From: Cetobacterium sp. 2A
GTDB lineage: Bacteria; Fusobacteriota; Fusobacteriia; Fusobacteriales; Fusobacteriaceae
Assembly (NCBI RefSeq): GCF_014250685.1
Contig: NZ_JACFAJ010000001.1
Span: forward strand, 62,001 to 126,000
Direction: 5' to 3'
Length of the DNA: 64,000 nt
Below the pieces are notes generated by a model that was not told the DNA's origin, did not search any database, and worked only from the letters and a program-made list of their open reading frames with translations. Position numbers and translations under genes: made by a program. Below are positions 18,880 to 28,464 of the stretch, piece by piece; position 1 is the first letter of the stretch; the number at the start of each line of letters is the position of its first letter.

Positions 18880-18953
18880 ATTTCTCTCCTTTATCTTTAA
18901 ATCTTAATTACTCTTTATTTAATATACTACTTTTTTTATTTTTTCTTTTAATA

Positions 18954-19008
18954 AAAAAACTCTTAAATTAGTGATAAAATATCATTAACTTAAGAGCCTT
19001 ACTTTTAT
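18954..19008. terminator. Long-stem terminator, twin 2
   Basis: CTCTTAA(A)TTAGTGA pairs with TCATTAA(C)TTAAGAG around a 7-base loop. It ends the aldolase operon on the minus strand. The loop and one stem pair differ from twin 1 while pairing is kept. Confidence 0.72.
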
Positions 19009-19013
19009 TATAT

Positions 19014-19973
19014 TTACTTTACTTTAAATACTCTAACTATTTTTTCTGAATAATAGTTAGCCATCTCTTTTCTAGGAATAGCTAAATATTTTTTTAAATC
19101 CATCTCTTTAGGATTACTTTTCACATATTCAAGAAGTGTACTTGTAAAAACAAGTCTTCCATCTGTATCTACATTTATTTTAGTTACTATTGATTTAGAT
19201 GCTTTTTGTAACTCTTCATCTGGAATTCCTATAGCATCCTTTATCTCTCCACCATAAGTTCTAAACTTTTCAATATACTCAGCTGGAACTGATGATGAAC
19301 CATGTAAAACTATCGGGAAATTTCCAAGCTCTTCTTTTACCTTCTCAAGTATATCTAATCTAAGCTTTGGATCAGTTCCTGGCTTAAACTTATGAGCTCC
19401 ATGGGCTGTTCCAATAGCTATAGCCAATGAATCTACACCACTCTTTTTAACAAACTCTACTACTTCGCTTGGATTAGTAAATCTTTCATCTTCAGAAGAT
19501 ATCTCATCCTCTACTCCAGATAATACTCCAAGTTCTCCCTCAACGCTTGCATCATAAAGTTTTGCTAATTCTACTACCTCTTTAGTTTTTTCTATATTCT
19601 TAGAAAATTCTTCATGTGAAGCATCTATCATAACTGATGAGAATCCATAATCTAAACAATCCTTAATTTGATCAAAATCTTTTCCATGATCTAAGTTAAG
19701 AGCTACTGATATTTTACTTCCAGATTCTCTAATATCTAAAATTGCTCCTTTTACCATAAGAGCTAATGTTTCTTTTCCAATATATTTTCTAGCTGAATCT
19801 GAAATTTGCAAAATAACATCTGATTCTGCTTTAGCACAAGCTTCTAATATCGCTTTAAGTTGCTCTAAGTTAGCGAAGTTAAAAGCAGGAACCGAGTATC
19901 CACCTTCGTTTGCTTTTCTAAACATCTCTCTTGTATTTTCTAATCCTAAATCTTGAAATCTATACTTTCCCAT
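19014..19973 (-). CDS. Class II fructose-bisphosphate-type aldolase
   Basis: A zinc-dependent ketose-bisphosphate aldolase, 319 residues. Seen: SVPAFNFANLEQLKAILEA at the N-terminus, the zinc-binding NLDHGKDFD, SVMIDASHEEF, GELGVLSGVEDE, AIAIGTAHGAHKFKPG and the second zinc histidine in VLHGSSSVP. This is the FbaA/Fba class; tagatose-bisphosphate aldolases look similar. It is the last gene of the PTS operon and its start lies 28 bases inside pfkB. It probably cleaves the bisphosphate made by the kinase into two trioses. It could also be a general glycolytic enzyme. Confidence 0.85.
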   Translation of the reverse strand: MGKYRFQDLGLENTREMFRKANEGGYSVPAFNFANLEQLKAILEACAKAESDVILQISDSARKYIGKETLALMVKGAILDIRESGSKISVALNLDHGKDFDQIKDCLDYGFSSVMIDASHEEFSKNIEKTKEVVELAKLYDASVEGELGVLSGVEDEISSEDERFTNPSEVVEFVKKSGVDSLAIAIGTAHGAHKFKPGTDPKLRLDILEKVKEELGNFPIVLHGSSSVPAEYIEKFRTYGGEIKDAIGIPDEELQKASKSIVTKINVDTDGRLVFTSTLLEYVKSNPKEMDLKKYLAIPRKEMANYYSEKIVRVFKVK

Positions 19974-20866
19974 TTTTCCATCCTTTTATATATGTCATTT
20001 AGTTCTGGTATCGAATCTCTTCCACCTATCTTTTCTACTGACAATGAGGCGCATACTGAAGAGAACTTTATAGCTTCAATAAAATCAAAATTATTACTTA
20101 AAGCATATACAAAAGCTCCGTGAAATATGTCTCCCGCTCCTGTTGTATCAATAGCTTTAGTTTGAAAAGCTGGGTGATTATATAGTTCCCCATTTTTTCT
20201 ATAGATACACCCTTTTTCCCCAAGAGTTATAACTACATTTTTACCATTTAATTCTTCCATTCGAGAAAATACCTCATGATAATTTTCAGGAGTTATTTTT
20301 TCTACTTTGGTATAATCTCTAGCAAAATCCTCTGAACAGATAAGATATTCAACTTTACTTGCAAGTTCAACCGTTTCTTCTTTATAACTTCCCGCATCTA
20401 AAACTGTCATAGCATTTGGAAACTCTTGAAGAACCATTCTTGCAAGTTCTATCTCATGACCATCAAAGAGAATAAACTTAGGTTTCTCTTGATACTCCAA
20501 TCTATAATCAGAAGGAATAATATTTTTACTTCTATGATTTAGAATTGTTCTACTTCCTATAGAAGTATTAGTTATTATCATACTGCAAGGAGTAATATAC
20601 TCATTTCTAATTAAACTATTTCTTAAATCTATCCCTACTGACTCCAGTTCCCATACTATATTCTTTCCGTAAGGATCTGTTCCCAATGTAGTTATATAAG
20701 AAGTGTCTTCTCCATATTTTCCTAATAGATACGAAGCGTTCCCAGTGGGCCCGCCTCCCATCATTTTTGTTTCATCAACCTTATATTTTCTATTTTCTAT
20801 AGGATACTCATTCATCAGATACGTAATATCACAAGCTGAATGACCAACACAAAGTATCTTTTTCAT
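19946..20866 (-). CDS. PfkB-family carbohydrate kinase
   Basis: A ribokinase-fold sugar kinase of 306 residues. Seen: the MMGGGPTGNASYLLGKYG substrate/lid region near residue 35 and the DTTGAGDIFHGAFVYAL anion hole with the catalytic Asp near residue 248. In-frame ATGs at 20887 and 20878 lack a ribosome site. The ATG at 20866, one base after the PTS IIC stop, has AAGGGA before it and starts with the typical MKKILCVGHSACD, so I place the start there. It is inferred to phosphorylate the PTS-delivered sugar phosphate to a bisphosphate for the aldolase. Confidence 0.85.
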   Translation of the reverse strand: MKKILCVGHSACDITYLMNEYPIENRKYKVDETKMMGGGPTGNASYLLGKYGEDTSYITTLGTDPYGKNIVWELESVGIDLRNSLIRNEYITPCSMIITNTSIGSRTILNHRSKNIIPSDYRLEYQEKPKFILFDGHEIELARMVLQEFPNAMTVLDAGSYKEETVELASKVEYLICSEDFARDYTKVEKITPENYHEVFSRMEELNGKNVVITLGEKGCIYRKNGELYNHPAFQTKAIDTTGAGDIFHGAFVYALSNNFDFIEAIKFSSVCASLSVEKIGGRDSIPELNDIYKRMEKWESIDFKI

Positions 20867-20867
20867 T

Positions 20868-22241
20868 TTAGTATTCATCCCTTGCATTAATTACTTTTGC
20901 ATCCTTTTGAACTAAAGATGATACTACTATAAATACAATTAGAACTAAGATTATTGCTAAAATTCCTTCAGCTTTATAAACCTCTCCAACTTTTCCAACT
21001 ATGATACCTAAAACTCCGAAATCAATATCTCCAAACGTTGTATTTTGGAATCCAATTCCTCCAAGTACTGGAAGAAGAAGTGCTGGTAAGAAAGATAAGA
21101 ATAATCCATTTACAAAAGCTCCAACTATAGCTCCCTTTTTACCTCCAGTTGCGTTTCCATATATTCCAGCTGTAGCTCCACAGAAGAAGTGAGGTACAAG
21201 TCCTGGAATTATAAGTACTGCTCCCATAGCTCCCAGTATAAACATTCCTATTACTCCACCTATGAAAGATGAAAGGAATCCAATGATTACAGCATTTGGT
21301 GCATATGTAAAGAATACTGCACAATCAACTGCTGGAATCGAGTTAGGTATAACCTTTTGAGATATTCCTTGGAAAGCTGGAATAAGTTCTGATAGTATCA
21401 TTCTTACACCGTTATAAACAATTGTAACTCCTACAGCAAAACTTAATGCTGAAGTTATTGCAAATACTATGTAGTTCTTTCCACCTGAAAGCTCTGCAAC
21501 ATACTCAGGCCCAGCTGCAACAGCTGCAACTATATAAAATATTAACATAGTGATACCAGTTGAGATTGTTGTATCTCTTAAGAAGTTTAATTTTTCTGGA
21601 ATCTTGATATTTTCTGTACTATCTTCAGGATTTCCTATTTTTGATCCTATATACGCTGCTATGTAGTAACCAATAGATCCAAAGTGACCCATTGCTATTC
21701 CATCATTATCAGTAACTAAATCTGTATATTTCTGTCCTATAGCTGGAGAAATAGCTGACCACATTCCAAGAAGTAATCCTCCAACTAATACAAGTGCTCC
21801 ACCTTCAAAACCAATTGTTGCAAGTACTGCTGAGAACATACAAGCTAAGAAGAAACTGTGGTGTCCTGTTAAGAATATATATTTAAACTTTGTAAATCTT
21901 GCAATTAAAATATTGATTATAAGTCCTGCTACAAGAATAAACATTGTTTCTTTTCCTAAAACTTTTTGAGCTATAGAAACTATTGCCTCATTGTTTGGAA
22001 CTACTCCTGTTATATTAAATCCTTTTTCTATCATTTTTCCTAAATAATCTAGGTTTTTAACGATAAAGTCTGCTCCTGCTCCAAGCATTATAAATCCAAG
22101 TATTGGTTTAAGAGTTCCTGTTATAAGTTTATTTATTGGTTTTTTTAATGCTAAAAGTCCAACTAGAGACATAAGCCCCAATAGAAATGCTGGATTTGTT
22201 AAAATATCATTTCCTATTATTTGTAATAATCCTACTATCAT
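20868..22241 (-). CDS. PTS IIC component, UlaA/SgaT family
   Basis: A membrane permease of the ascorbate-type PTS superfamily, 457 residues with about 11 hydrophobic helices and glycine-rich segments (GGALVLVGGLLLGMWSAISP, FFCGATAGIYGNATGG). Known members carry L-ascorbate or related compounds, but the UlaD/E/F enzymes of ascorbate catabolism are absent. The kinase and aldolase downstream suggest a ketose or polyol instead. The ATG at 22241 follows GGAGGGG. It acts with the IIB and IIA proteins encoded just upstream. Confidence 0.85.
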   Translation of the reverse strand: MIVGLLQIIGNDILTNPAFLLGLMSLVGLLALKKPINKLITGTLKPILGFIMLGAGADFIVKNLDYLGKMIEKGFNITGVVPNNEAIVSIAQKVLGKETMFILVAGLIINILIARFTKFKYIFLTGHHSFFLACMFSAVLATIGFEGGALVLVGGLLLGMWSAISPAIGQKYTDLVTDNDGIAMGHFGSIGYYIAAYIGSKIGNPEDSTENIKIPEKLNFLRDTTISTGITMLIFYIVAAVAAGPEYVAELSGGKNYIVFAITSALSFAVGVTIVYNGVRMILSELIPAFQGISQKVIPNSIPAVDCAVFFTYAPNAVIIGFLSSFIGGVIGMFILGAMGAVLIIPGLVPHFFCGATAGIYGNATGGKKGAIVGAFVNGLFLSFLPALLLPVLGGIGFQNTTFGDIDFGVLGIIVGKVGEVYKAEGILAIILVLIVFIVVSSLVQKDAKVINARDEY

Positions 22242-22276
22242 TTTTCCCCTCCAAATTTATTTTTACCTTTTGTTTT

Positions 22277-22552
22277 TTATTTTACTAAACTTTGAATTAT
22301 CTCTAAAACATCTTCTTTTATTTTCTTTTTATTTGTATAACTTCTGATAGGTGCAGTTTTTATTGTTGTAATTTGATCAGCTAATTCTTTAATTGTAATA
22401 ATCAAATCAACGTCTTTTCCTGTTACAGAGTTAAAATCACAAGAACTTACACTTGCATTTATCCCTTCTTCTTGACAAAGCTCTTCAACTTTCATCGCAC
22501 ACATTAAGCTACTTCCAATTCCATTACCACATACTGTTAAAATTTTTACCAT
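22277..22552 (-). CDS. PTS IIB component
   Basis: A 91-residue cytoplasmic phosphocarrier. The N-terminal loop VCGNGIGSSL with Cys8 is the phosphorylation site of lactose/ascorbate-type IIB domains. It passes phosphate from the IIA protein to the sugar at IIC. The ATG at 22552 follows GGGGAG. A second segment (DLIITIKELADQI) fits the UlaB fold. Confidence 0.9.
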   Translation of the reverse strand: MVKILTVCGNGIGSSLMCAMKVEELCQEEGINASVSSCDFNSVTGKDVDLIITIKELADQITTIKTAPIRSYTNKKKIKEDVLEIIQSLVK

Positions 22553-22568
22553 CTTGAATCTCCCCTTT

Positions 22569-22991
22569 TTATAAAAAATTTAATATTTCAACTTCAGTTG
22601 ATGATTTTGATAATTTTTCAATAATCTCTTCATCATCTATCAGATTTGATAGTTTTCTAATTACATCTATATGAGATGTATTGTCTTTAGAGGCAAGCAT
22701 AAATATAAGGTTTACTTTCTCATCATCAGAAAAATCTACTCCTTCTTTTATAACTAAAAGAGATACTGATGTTTCAAGAGCTCCATCTTCTGGTCTTGCA
22801 TGAGGCATAGCCACACCATCTGTTAAAATGATATAGTTTCCTAATTTTTCTATATTTTTTATAGCCGCTTCTATATATCTGCTCTCAATTGCTCCTTTTT
22901 CAAGAAGAATTTCTCCAGACTTTTGAACTCCATCTCTCCAACCATTAACCTTATCAAGTATACGTATGTTTCCCTCTAAAATTTTCTTCAT
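22569..22991 (-). CDS. PTS IIA component
   Basis: A mannitol/fructose-class IIA protein of 140 residues. The GVAMPHARPEDG motif carries the phospho-accepting His64. The preferred start is the ATG at 22991; an in-frame TTG at 22997 has no better ribosome site. It is the first gene of the operon IIA-IIB-IIC-kinase-aldolase. A similar IIA domain ends the neighbouring regulator, so phosphorylation state can link transport to transcription. Confidence 0.88.
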   Translation of the reverse strand: MKKILEGNIRILDKVNGWRDGVQKSGEILLEKGAIESRYIEAAIKNIEKLGNYIILTDGVAMPHARPEDGALETSVSLLVIKEGVDFSDDEKVNLIFMLASKDNTSHIDVIRKLSNLIDDEEIIEKLSKSSTEVEILNFL

Positions 22992-23087
22992 ATACAACCA
23001 ACCTTTTTGATATTTTTTATTATACTTAAATTATAGTGAAAAGGTTCCAAATTTAAAAGAGGCTAGTTTTTTTATATTTTTTCATAA

Positions 23088-23111
23088 AAAAAAGCTTCCT
23101 AATCAGGAAAC
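23088..23111 (-). terminator. Terminator of the PRD regulator gene
   Basis: AGTTTCCT pairs with AGGAAGCT (one wobble), with a run of T following on the minus strand. The stem includes the last codons of the gene. Confidence 0.6.
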
Positions 23112-25138
23112 TCTCTTTTTAAAAGCTTTATAAAATCGTCACTTTTCTTTATTTTTTTTATACTCTCTATAAACCCATCTTTATTGGATAAATCTACCAA
23201 TTTCATAAAGGTATCTAGATGTTCTTTATTATCTTTTGATGAAAATAGAATAAAAACTGATACCTTTTCTCCACTTGGAAGTGAAACAGGCTCCTCTGAT
23301 GTTAGAATGGCAAATCCTGTCTCATTTACATCTCCCTTTGTTCTCGCATGGGGAAATACCACTTGAGGCCCTAAAACCATATAACCACCAAACTCTTCAA
23401 TAGTTTTTATAGAGTTTTTTATGTAACTTTCTTCTATTGATTTTGATTTTATAAGAAGATTTCCGACCTTTTCAATTGCTTCTCTCCAATCCTTCACTTT
23501 TTCATTTATTAAAACCCTATCTGATCTTAAGTAGTCGAAAATTGTATTGTTATCGTGAAAAATATCGTCCACTAAAAATCCTTCAAGAAGAGATTGTAAG
23601 TCTCTTTTAAGACTTTTTTCATTCAACTCTTTACTATTTTTTCTTATTACTTCAATTAAACTCTTCATAGATATCTTTTTACTATTTTTTAAGATTCCAT
23701 AACTCTCTATTTTTTTCTTATCCTCATCATTTAAAATAGAATTTAACTTAATTATAGGTTTAGATGTAAATCCCTTCTCTATATCTATAGTTGTTAAAAC
23801 TAAATCTACACATTCTTTAGCTACAACCTTTTCTAACATATATTTCGGAATTATATCAACTATATCAACATCGTAATATTGTTTTATCTGTTGAGCCAAA
23901 AGTTTTGAAGTCCCATATCCTGAGCCACATACCAATATAACTTTAGCTTTTTCACTTCTGACAACATTTCTATCCATAGCTGCCTTAAAGTGAATTACTA
24001 AAAATGATATTTCATCTTCTGTAAACTTTACTCCCATAGATTTTTCAAGATTTTTAATAACAGTCTCAGCTATTTCAAATAGATGTGAATAACTCTCTAG
24101 AATCTCTTTATATATTGAGTTTTCAAGCTCTATATGATTTTTTATTCTATATATAGTTGGTTTTATATGATTTAATAGTCCCTCCAATAGAACTTTATCT
24201 TGAGAAATATCCTCTTCTATCTTATCACTAAATTCTTGAATCATATTTTTTACTATAACTTCAATTTCAACCCAATTATCATAATATGAATAATTTAGAT
24301 TATATGTATTACTTCCTAAGAAATAATCAGTTATCTTTAGATATTCAAACTTTGAAAATTCTACCTCATACCATTCTTCGAGTATTGGAGAACCTTTTTT
24401 TATACATTTATATTCCTTAGTTTCTGATAAAAACTTTTCATTTTTTATGCTTTCTATAGTATAACCTTTTTTATTCATATATAGACTTATCTTTAAGTAA
24501 TTTACAATAATATCGTGAGCTTCGTCTGATATTATTATTTCTATAAGTTTTTGACAGTAATTTATAAATCTTTTAATTCCAACTTCATCAATTCTATCTA
24601 AAATAAGTTCCTTTACTTTATTTTTAAGATATACTGAATTCCCACGAGATATCACATTTAAAATTTTTAAAAGAGCTCCACGAATATTCTCCTCTTTCCC
24701 TTTCAATTCAAGTCCTTTTCTATATTGGATATCTAAAGTTAAATTATACTTTTCTAAAAATTTCTTTACTTCTTTTAAATGCCCTTTAACGGTAGTTTTA
24801 CTTATATCTAATTCTTCTGAAATTTCTCTTTGATTTATTTCCCTATCTAAAAGAGTTTTTAAAATAATACAACTCTCTCTTTCATCCGAAGAAATATTAT
24901 ACTGATCATAACTTTCTAAAATTTCTCTTATTTCATTCAGATTTTCAAATTTTAAAATACCTTTTTCTATTTCTATCTCTTGATATTCATTCATCACTAA
25001 TTTTTCATTTAATTTTTCAAGCTCATATCTAACACTTCTTTGAGAGATATTAAATTTAGATGCTATCTCTTTTATAGTTGCATTTTTATTATTTTCTATG
25101 ACATAATCAAATACTTCAATCAATTTTGAAGACCACAT
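23099..25138 (-). CDS. BglG/MtlR-type PRD transcriptional regulator with EIIB and EIIA domains
   Basis: A 679-residue PTS-controlled activator. Domains in order: N-terminal HTH (TIKEIASKFNISQRSVRYEL), a second HTH (EISEELDISKTTVKGHLKEV), two PRD domains (about 190-400, with conserved histidines), an EIIB-like domain with VLVCGSGYGTSKLL, and an EIIA domain with VVFPHART. It is the natural regulator of the adjacent PTS operon. The ATG at 25138 with GGGGGAA is chosen over the in-frame ATG at 25174, which has no ribosome site. Phosphorylation by HPr and EIIB would set its activity (family knowledge). Confidence 0.87.
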   Translation of the reverse strand: MWSSKLIEVFDYVIENNKNATIKEIASKFNISQRSVRYELEKLNEKLVMNEYQEIEIEKGILKFENLNEIREILESYDQYNISSDERESCIILKTLLDREINQREISEELDISKTTVKGHLKEVKKFLEKYNLTLDIQYRKGLELKGKEENIRGALLKILNVISRGNSVYLKNKVKELILDRIDEVGIKRFINYCQKLIEIIISDEAHDIIVNYLKISLYMNKKGYTIESIKNEKFLSETKEYKCIKKGSPILEEWYEVEFSKFEYLKITDYFLGSNTYNLNYSYYDNWVEIEVIVKNMIQEFSDKIEEDISQDKVLLEGLLNHIKPTIYRIKNHIELENSIYKEILESYSHLFEIAETVIKNLEKSMGVKFTEDEISFLVIHFKAAMDRNVVRSEKAKVILVCGSGYGTSKLLAQQIKQYYDVDIVDIIPKYMLEKVVAKECVDLVLTTIDIEKGFTSKPIIKLNSILNDEDKKKIESYGILKNSKKISMKSLIEVIRKNSKELNEKSLKRDLQSLLEGFLVDDIFHDNNTIFDYLRSDRVLINEKVKDWREAIEKVGNLLIKSKSIEESYIKNSIKTIEEFGGYMVLGPQVVFPHARTKGDVNETGFAILTSEEPVSLPSGEKVSVFILFSSKDNKEHLDTFMKLVDLSNKDGFIESIKKIKKSDDFIKLLKREFPD

Positions 25139-25211
25139 TTTATTTCCCCCATAATAGATTTTATTATCTACCATATTTTAAACGTAGTCTTCCCATATGT
25201 CTATATAAATT

Positions 25212-26459
25212 TTAATTCACTTTATTTATACAGTCTTTAATTTTTTTTGCTAATCCTTTAACTTTTCCTTTATTAATACTACAAAGTGCAACTCTTACTG
25301 ATGAATCTAAAACTACAGTATAAATATGATTTGCTTCTAAATTTTTAACTACTTCTTTTATATTTTTCTTAACAGGAATAGTTATGAAAAAACCACTCTT
25401 ATAGTTATAAGTTTCTAACTTAACATCATTAGCTTCTTTTAGAAAAATATCCGCTCTTTCTCTTATAAGGGAAATATATTCATTTCTTTCTTTTTGTAAA
25501 TCTTCATAATGATCTTTATTTAAAACTATCTCAGAAAACATTTTCATTCCACCTCTAGATACATTGGACCATAATGTTCTGCATGAAAACTTACTCGCTT
25601 TTTCAAAATCTTTAATCACATTTTCATCTGAAGAAAGTGCCAACTGCGCTCCAACTCTTAATCCATAGCTTGTAAATGATTTAGACATACTGAATATAAA
25701 AATTGTTAATAAATTTTTTGGTAAGTCTTTAAATAAAAATCTGTATTCGTCTTTTTCCTTTTCATCTCTTTCGTCAAAATCAATATATGCTATATCATTG
25801 ATTAAAATAACATGTTTTTTCTCACTTGCTTCTTTCAATACATCTAATATCGCTTTCCATTCATCTATAGATAGCTTGTATCCTGTTGGATTTTGACAAG
25901 GATCATTAATAATAACCACTAAAGACTCTTGAACTGATATCAAATTAAAAACTTGATTTTTAAAATCCTCTATATCAAATTCACCTTTTTCATTAAATAA
26001 GTTATAAGTTTGATGACTTCCTCCAACCTCTTCTGCAATTAATTTATAAGAATCCCACATAAGATTTGGAAGCAAAACCTTTTCTCCTCTATTTAAATAA
26101 TTTTTCATTGTATTGCTTATAGCACCAGTCCCTCCTGGAGTTGCTACAACATCTAAATAATTTTCATTAAAAACATTTGAGTAATTTTCTCCTAAAACAA
26201 CTCTTTTAACTGCTTCTTTATAATCTTCAGTTCCAGTTATTCCAGCCCCATATCCAAAAATATCTTCTGAACAAATATTTTTATATACTTCAACAACTTT
26301 ATTAAAAGTTACAAGTTTTTCTTTCTCATCATACAATGATCCTATCGTTGCATTAATAACATTTTCAACTCCATATTTTTTACTAGCTTCTTTTGCTTTA
26401 TTGGCACTCTCAAAAACCTTATCATGTATCTCTTTTACTTTTGATTCTTTAGCTAGCAT
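25212..26459 (-). CDS. Class I/II aminotransferase
   Basis: A fold-type I PLP aminotransferase of 415 residues. Seen: GYGAGITGTEDYKEAV, ATPGGTGAISNTM (cofactor phosphate), NDPCQNPTGYKLS with the conserved Asn, LINDIAYIDF, and the Schiff-base lysine in FSMSKSFTSYGLRVG. It resembles the tyrosine/aspartate group of anaerobes. The substrate is not defined. The ATG at 26459 follows GAGGTGGAG. It is divergent from the PEPCK-like gene, with 185 bases between them. Confidence 0.82.
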   Translation of the reverse strand: MLAKESKVKEIHDKVFESANKAKEASKKYGVENVINATIGSLYDEKEKLVTFNKVVEVYKNICSEDIFGYGAGITGTEDYKEAVKRVVLGENYSNVFNENYLDVVATPGGTGAISNTMKNYLNRGEKVLLPNLMWDSYKLIAEEVGGSHQTYNLFNEKGEFDIEDFKNQVFNLISVQESLVVIINDPCQNPTGYKLSIDEWKAILDVLKEASEKKHVILINDIAYIDFDERDEKEKDEYRFLFKDLPKNLLTIFIFSMSKSFTSYGLRVGAQLALSSDENVIKDFEKASKFSCRTLWSNVSRGGMKMFSEIVLNKDHYEDLQKERNEYISLIRERADIFLKEANDVKLETYNYKSGFFITIPVKKNIKEVVKNLEANHIYTVVLDSSVRVALCSINKGKVKGLAKKIKDCINKVN

Positions 26460-26585
26460 CTTTCTCCACCTCTTAAAATAATTTATTATTTAACTCATTA
26501 TAAACAATAAAAATTAAAATTTCAACCTTTTTTGAAAATATTTTTTTATTTTTAAAAAATAAGATCAAAATAATTTCAAATATAT

Positions 26586-26614
26586 TTGACATCTAATTAT
26601 TTTTTGTATAGAAT
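26586..26614 (+). promoter_or_regulatory. Sigma-70 promoter of the PEPCK-like gene
   Basis: TTGACA, a 17-base spacer and TAGAAT lie 30 bases before the ATG at 26645. A near-perfect consensus, suggesting strong constitutive expression. Confidence 0.65.
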
Positions 26615-26644
26615 TATGCTATAAGAAATTTTAGGAGGTAAAAA

Positions 26645-28372
26645 ATGAAACAAGAAATTGCTATAAGTAGAAATAGTGCTATTATGAATTTTACTATAAG
26701 ATATTGCGACTCATCTGAATCCCTTTTAAATAGTGTGAGTTTCAATAAAGTATTAACCTTATACTTAGATAAAATTGAGAAAAAAGATACACTTGTATTC
26801 AAATATCTACATGAAAATTTTAAATCTAATTTTTTATCTCATGAATTAACTAAACTTTTTAAATTATTAATAGTACTTGATATTCCAGAAATAGAAAATT
26901 TTGATGAGAAATATTCTAATCTTTTTAAAAACAAAGAAATTTTAATTGAATTTATAGAGGGTTTTTACTCATTTTGGAGAAAATTCGAAAGATATGCGGT
27001 AGTTAGAAATAAACAAACTAAAGATGGACTTCAAAGTGTTAATTTCATAGACTCTATGAATAATTTTACAAATTTAATTTTAAATACATATAGAAAAATT
27101 GAAGAAAAAATTATCGGATATAGTCATAGAGTTTATCGACAGCTTTCTGCTGGAGCTAATGCTGGAATTGTTTTAACAGATATAAAATGGAGTTGCCCCG
27201 CGGAATACTCATATTTAGAAAAAGTTCCATTTATTGAGTCCATAGTACTTCAACCACCATTTATTACATATCCAAAAAGAAATACAAGAAAAGGAACATT
27301 TAAAGAAGTTGTAGAAAATCCTCTTGAAAACCTTGGGATAAATCTTAATAACTGGCTATGCTTTCCAGCTAAAGTTGGAGAACTTCTTGCCTTTGTATAT
27401 TTTGATACAAATTTCATGGCTCAAGGAATCACACTTTGTAATCTCTTTGAACTAGCAAAAAAAGAAGAATATGAAGGAATGAAACCCGATATTATATACA
27501 TGTATGGAGTAAAAGATTTCGAATCAGAAATGAAAACAACATTTTATAATGACAAAGTAAATAATATAATGATTGGATATGCTAATTATAATGAAGATAT
27601 CGATTATTTTGGTTATATGAAAAAAATGATCTTAACTCTTCATAATGTTAAAATGATTGAAAAAGGTCATCTTCCAATTCATGGAGCAATGGTGAATATA
27701 ACAATGAAAAATGGAAAAACATTCAATATTGTTATTATGGGAGATAGTGGAGCTGGAAAATCAGAGTCCCTTGAAGCATTTAGAATTCTAAGTGAAGAGT
27801 ATATAAAAGAAATGAAAATTATATTTGATGACATGGGAGTTTTAAAAATATCTGATGGTAAACCAAAAGGGTATGGAACAGAAGTTGGAGCTTTTATCAG
27901 ATTAGACGACTTAGATATTGGATATGCTTACAAGCAAATAGATAGAAGTATCTTTATGAATCCAGATAAAATAAATTCTAGAATTATAATTCCAGTTTCA
28001 ACTTATGATGAAATTATAAAAGGATACCCTATAGATATATTCCTTTACGCTAATAACTATGAGCAAGGAGAACCGATTGAATTTTTCTCCTCACCTGAAG
28101 AGGCTATTCCAGTATTTAAAGCTGGTGCTAGAATGGCTAAAGGAACTACAAGCGAGACTGGTCTTGTTAAATCATATTTTGCAAATCCATTTGGACCAGT
28201 TCAAAAACAAAAAGAAACTGATCTTTTAATTGATAGTTTCTTTAAAGAAATGTTTGATAAAGGTGTTAAAGTTGGACAGATCAAAACTTCTCTCGGTATT
28301 GTAGGAATGGAAAAAGAAGGTCCAAAAACTGCTGCGGAGAAATTATTTAACCTTATAATTGATAAGCATTAA
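26645..28372 (+). CDS. PEPCK/HPr-kinase-like P-loop protein
   Basis: A 575-residue protein whose C-terminal half has the P-loop MGDSGAGKSES (Lys372) followed by KIIFDDMGVLK, the arrangement shared by ATP-type phosphoenolpyruvate carboxykinases and HPr kinase. The N-terminal 200 residues match no motif I recognise, and classical PEPCK signatures further downstream are not obvious. Such genes in anaerobes are often called phosphoenolpyruvate carboxykinase. I support only the nucleotide-binding fold. The ATG at 26645 follows AGGAGG and a strong promoter. It is followed 92 bases later by a ManA gene. Confidence 0.6.
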   Translation: MKQEIAISRNSAIMNFTIRYCDSSESLLNSVSFNKVLTLYLDKIEKKDTLVFKYLHENFKSNFLSHELTKLFKLLIVLDIPEIENFDEKYSNLFKNKEILIEFIEGFYSFWRKFERYAVVRNKQTKDGLQSVNFIDSMNNFTNLILNTYRKIEEKIIGYSHRVYRQLSAGANAGIVLTDIKWSCPAEYSYLEKVPFIESIVLQPPFITYPKRNTRKGTFKEVVENPLENLGINLNNWLCFPAKVGELLAFVYFDTNFMAQGITLCNLFELAKKEEYEGMKPDIIYMYGVKDFESEMKTTFYNDKVNNIMIGYANYNEDIDYFGYMKKMILTLHNVKMIEKGHLPIHGAMVNITMKNGKTFNIVIMGDSGAGKSESLEAFRILSEEYIKEMKIIFDDMGVLKISDGKPKGYGTEVGAFIRLDDLDIGYAYKQIDRSIFMNPDKINSRIIIPVSTYDEIIKGYPIDIFLYANNYEQGEPIEFFSSPEEAIPVFKAGARMAKGTTSETGLVKSYFANPFGPVQKQKETDLLIDSFFKEMFDKGVKVGQIKTSLGIVGMEKEGPKTAAEKLFNLIIDKH

Positions 28373-28464
28373 AATTATTTACATTGAAATTTAAATATAA
28401 AAATAATATAATTCAGTATGTCAAATTTTTTCAAATACAATTGAAAAATTAGAGGAGTTGAATT

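Noticed and set aside
17815-19008. CRISPR-like repeat from the twin terminators
   Set aside because: Only two copies, each at the end of a gene, with classic terminator structure and more than 1 kb between them.
20868-22997. L-ascorbate PTS
   Set aside because: The IIC family fits, but UlaD, UlaE and UlaF are absent and a PfkB kinase and bisphosphate aldolase are present.
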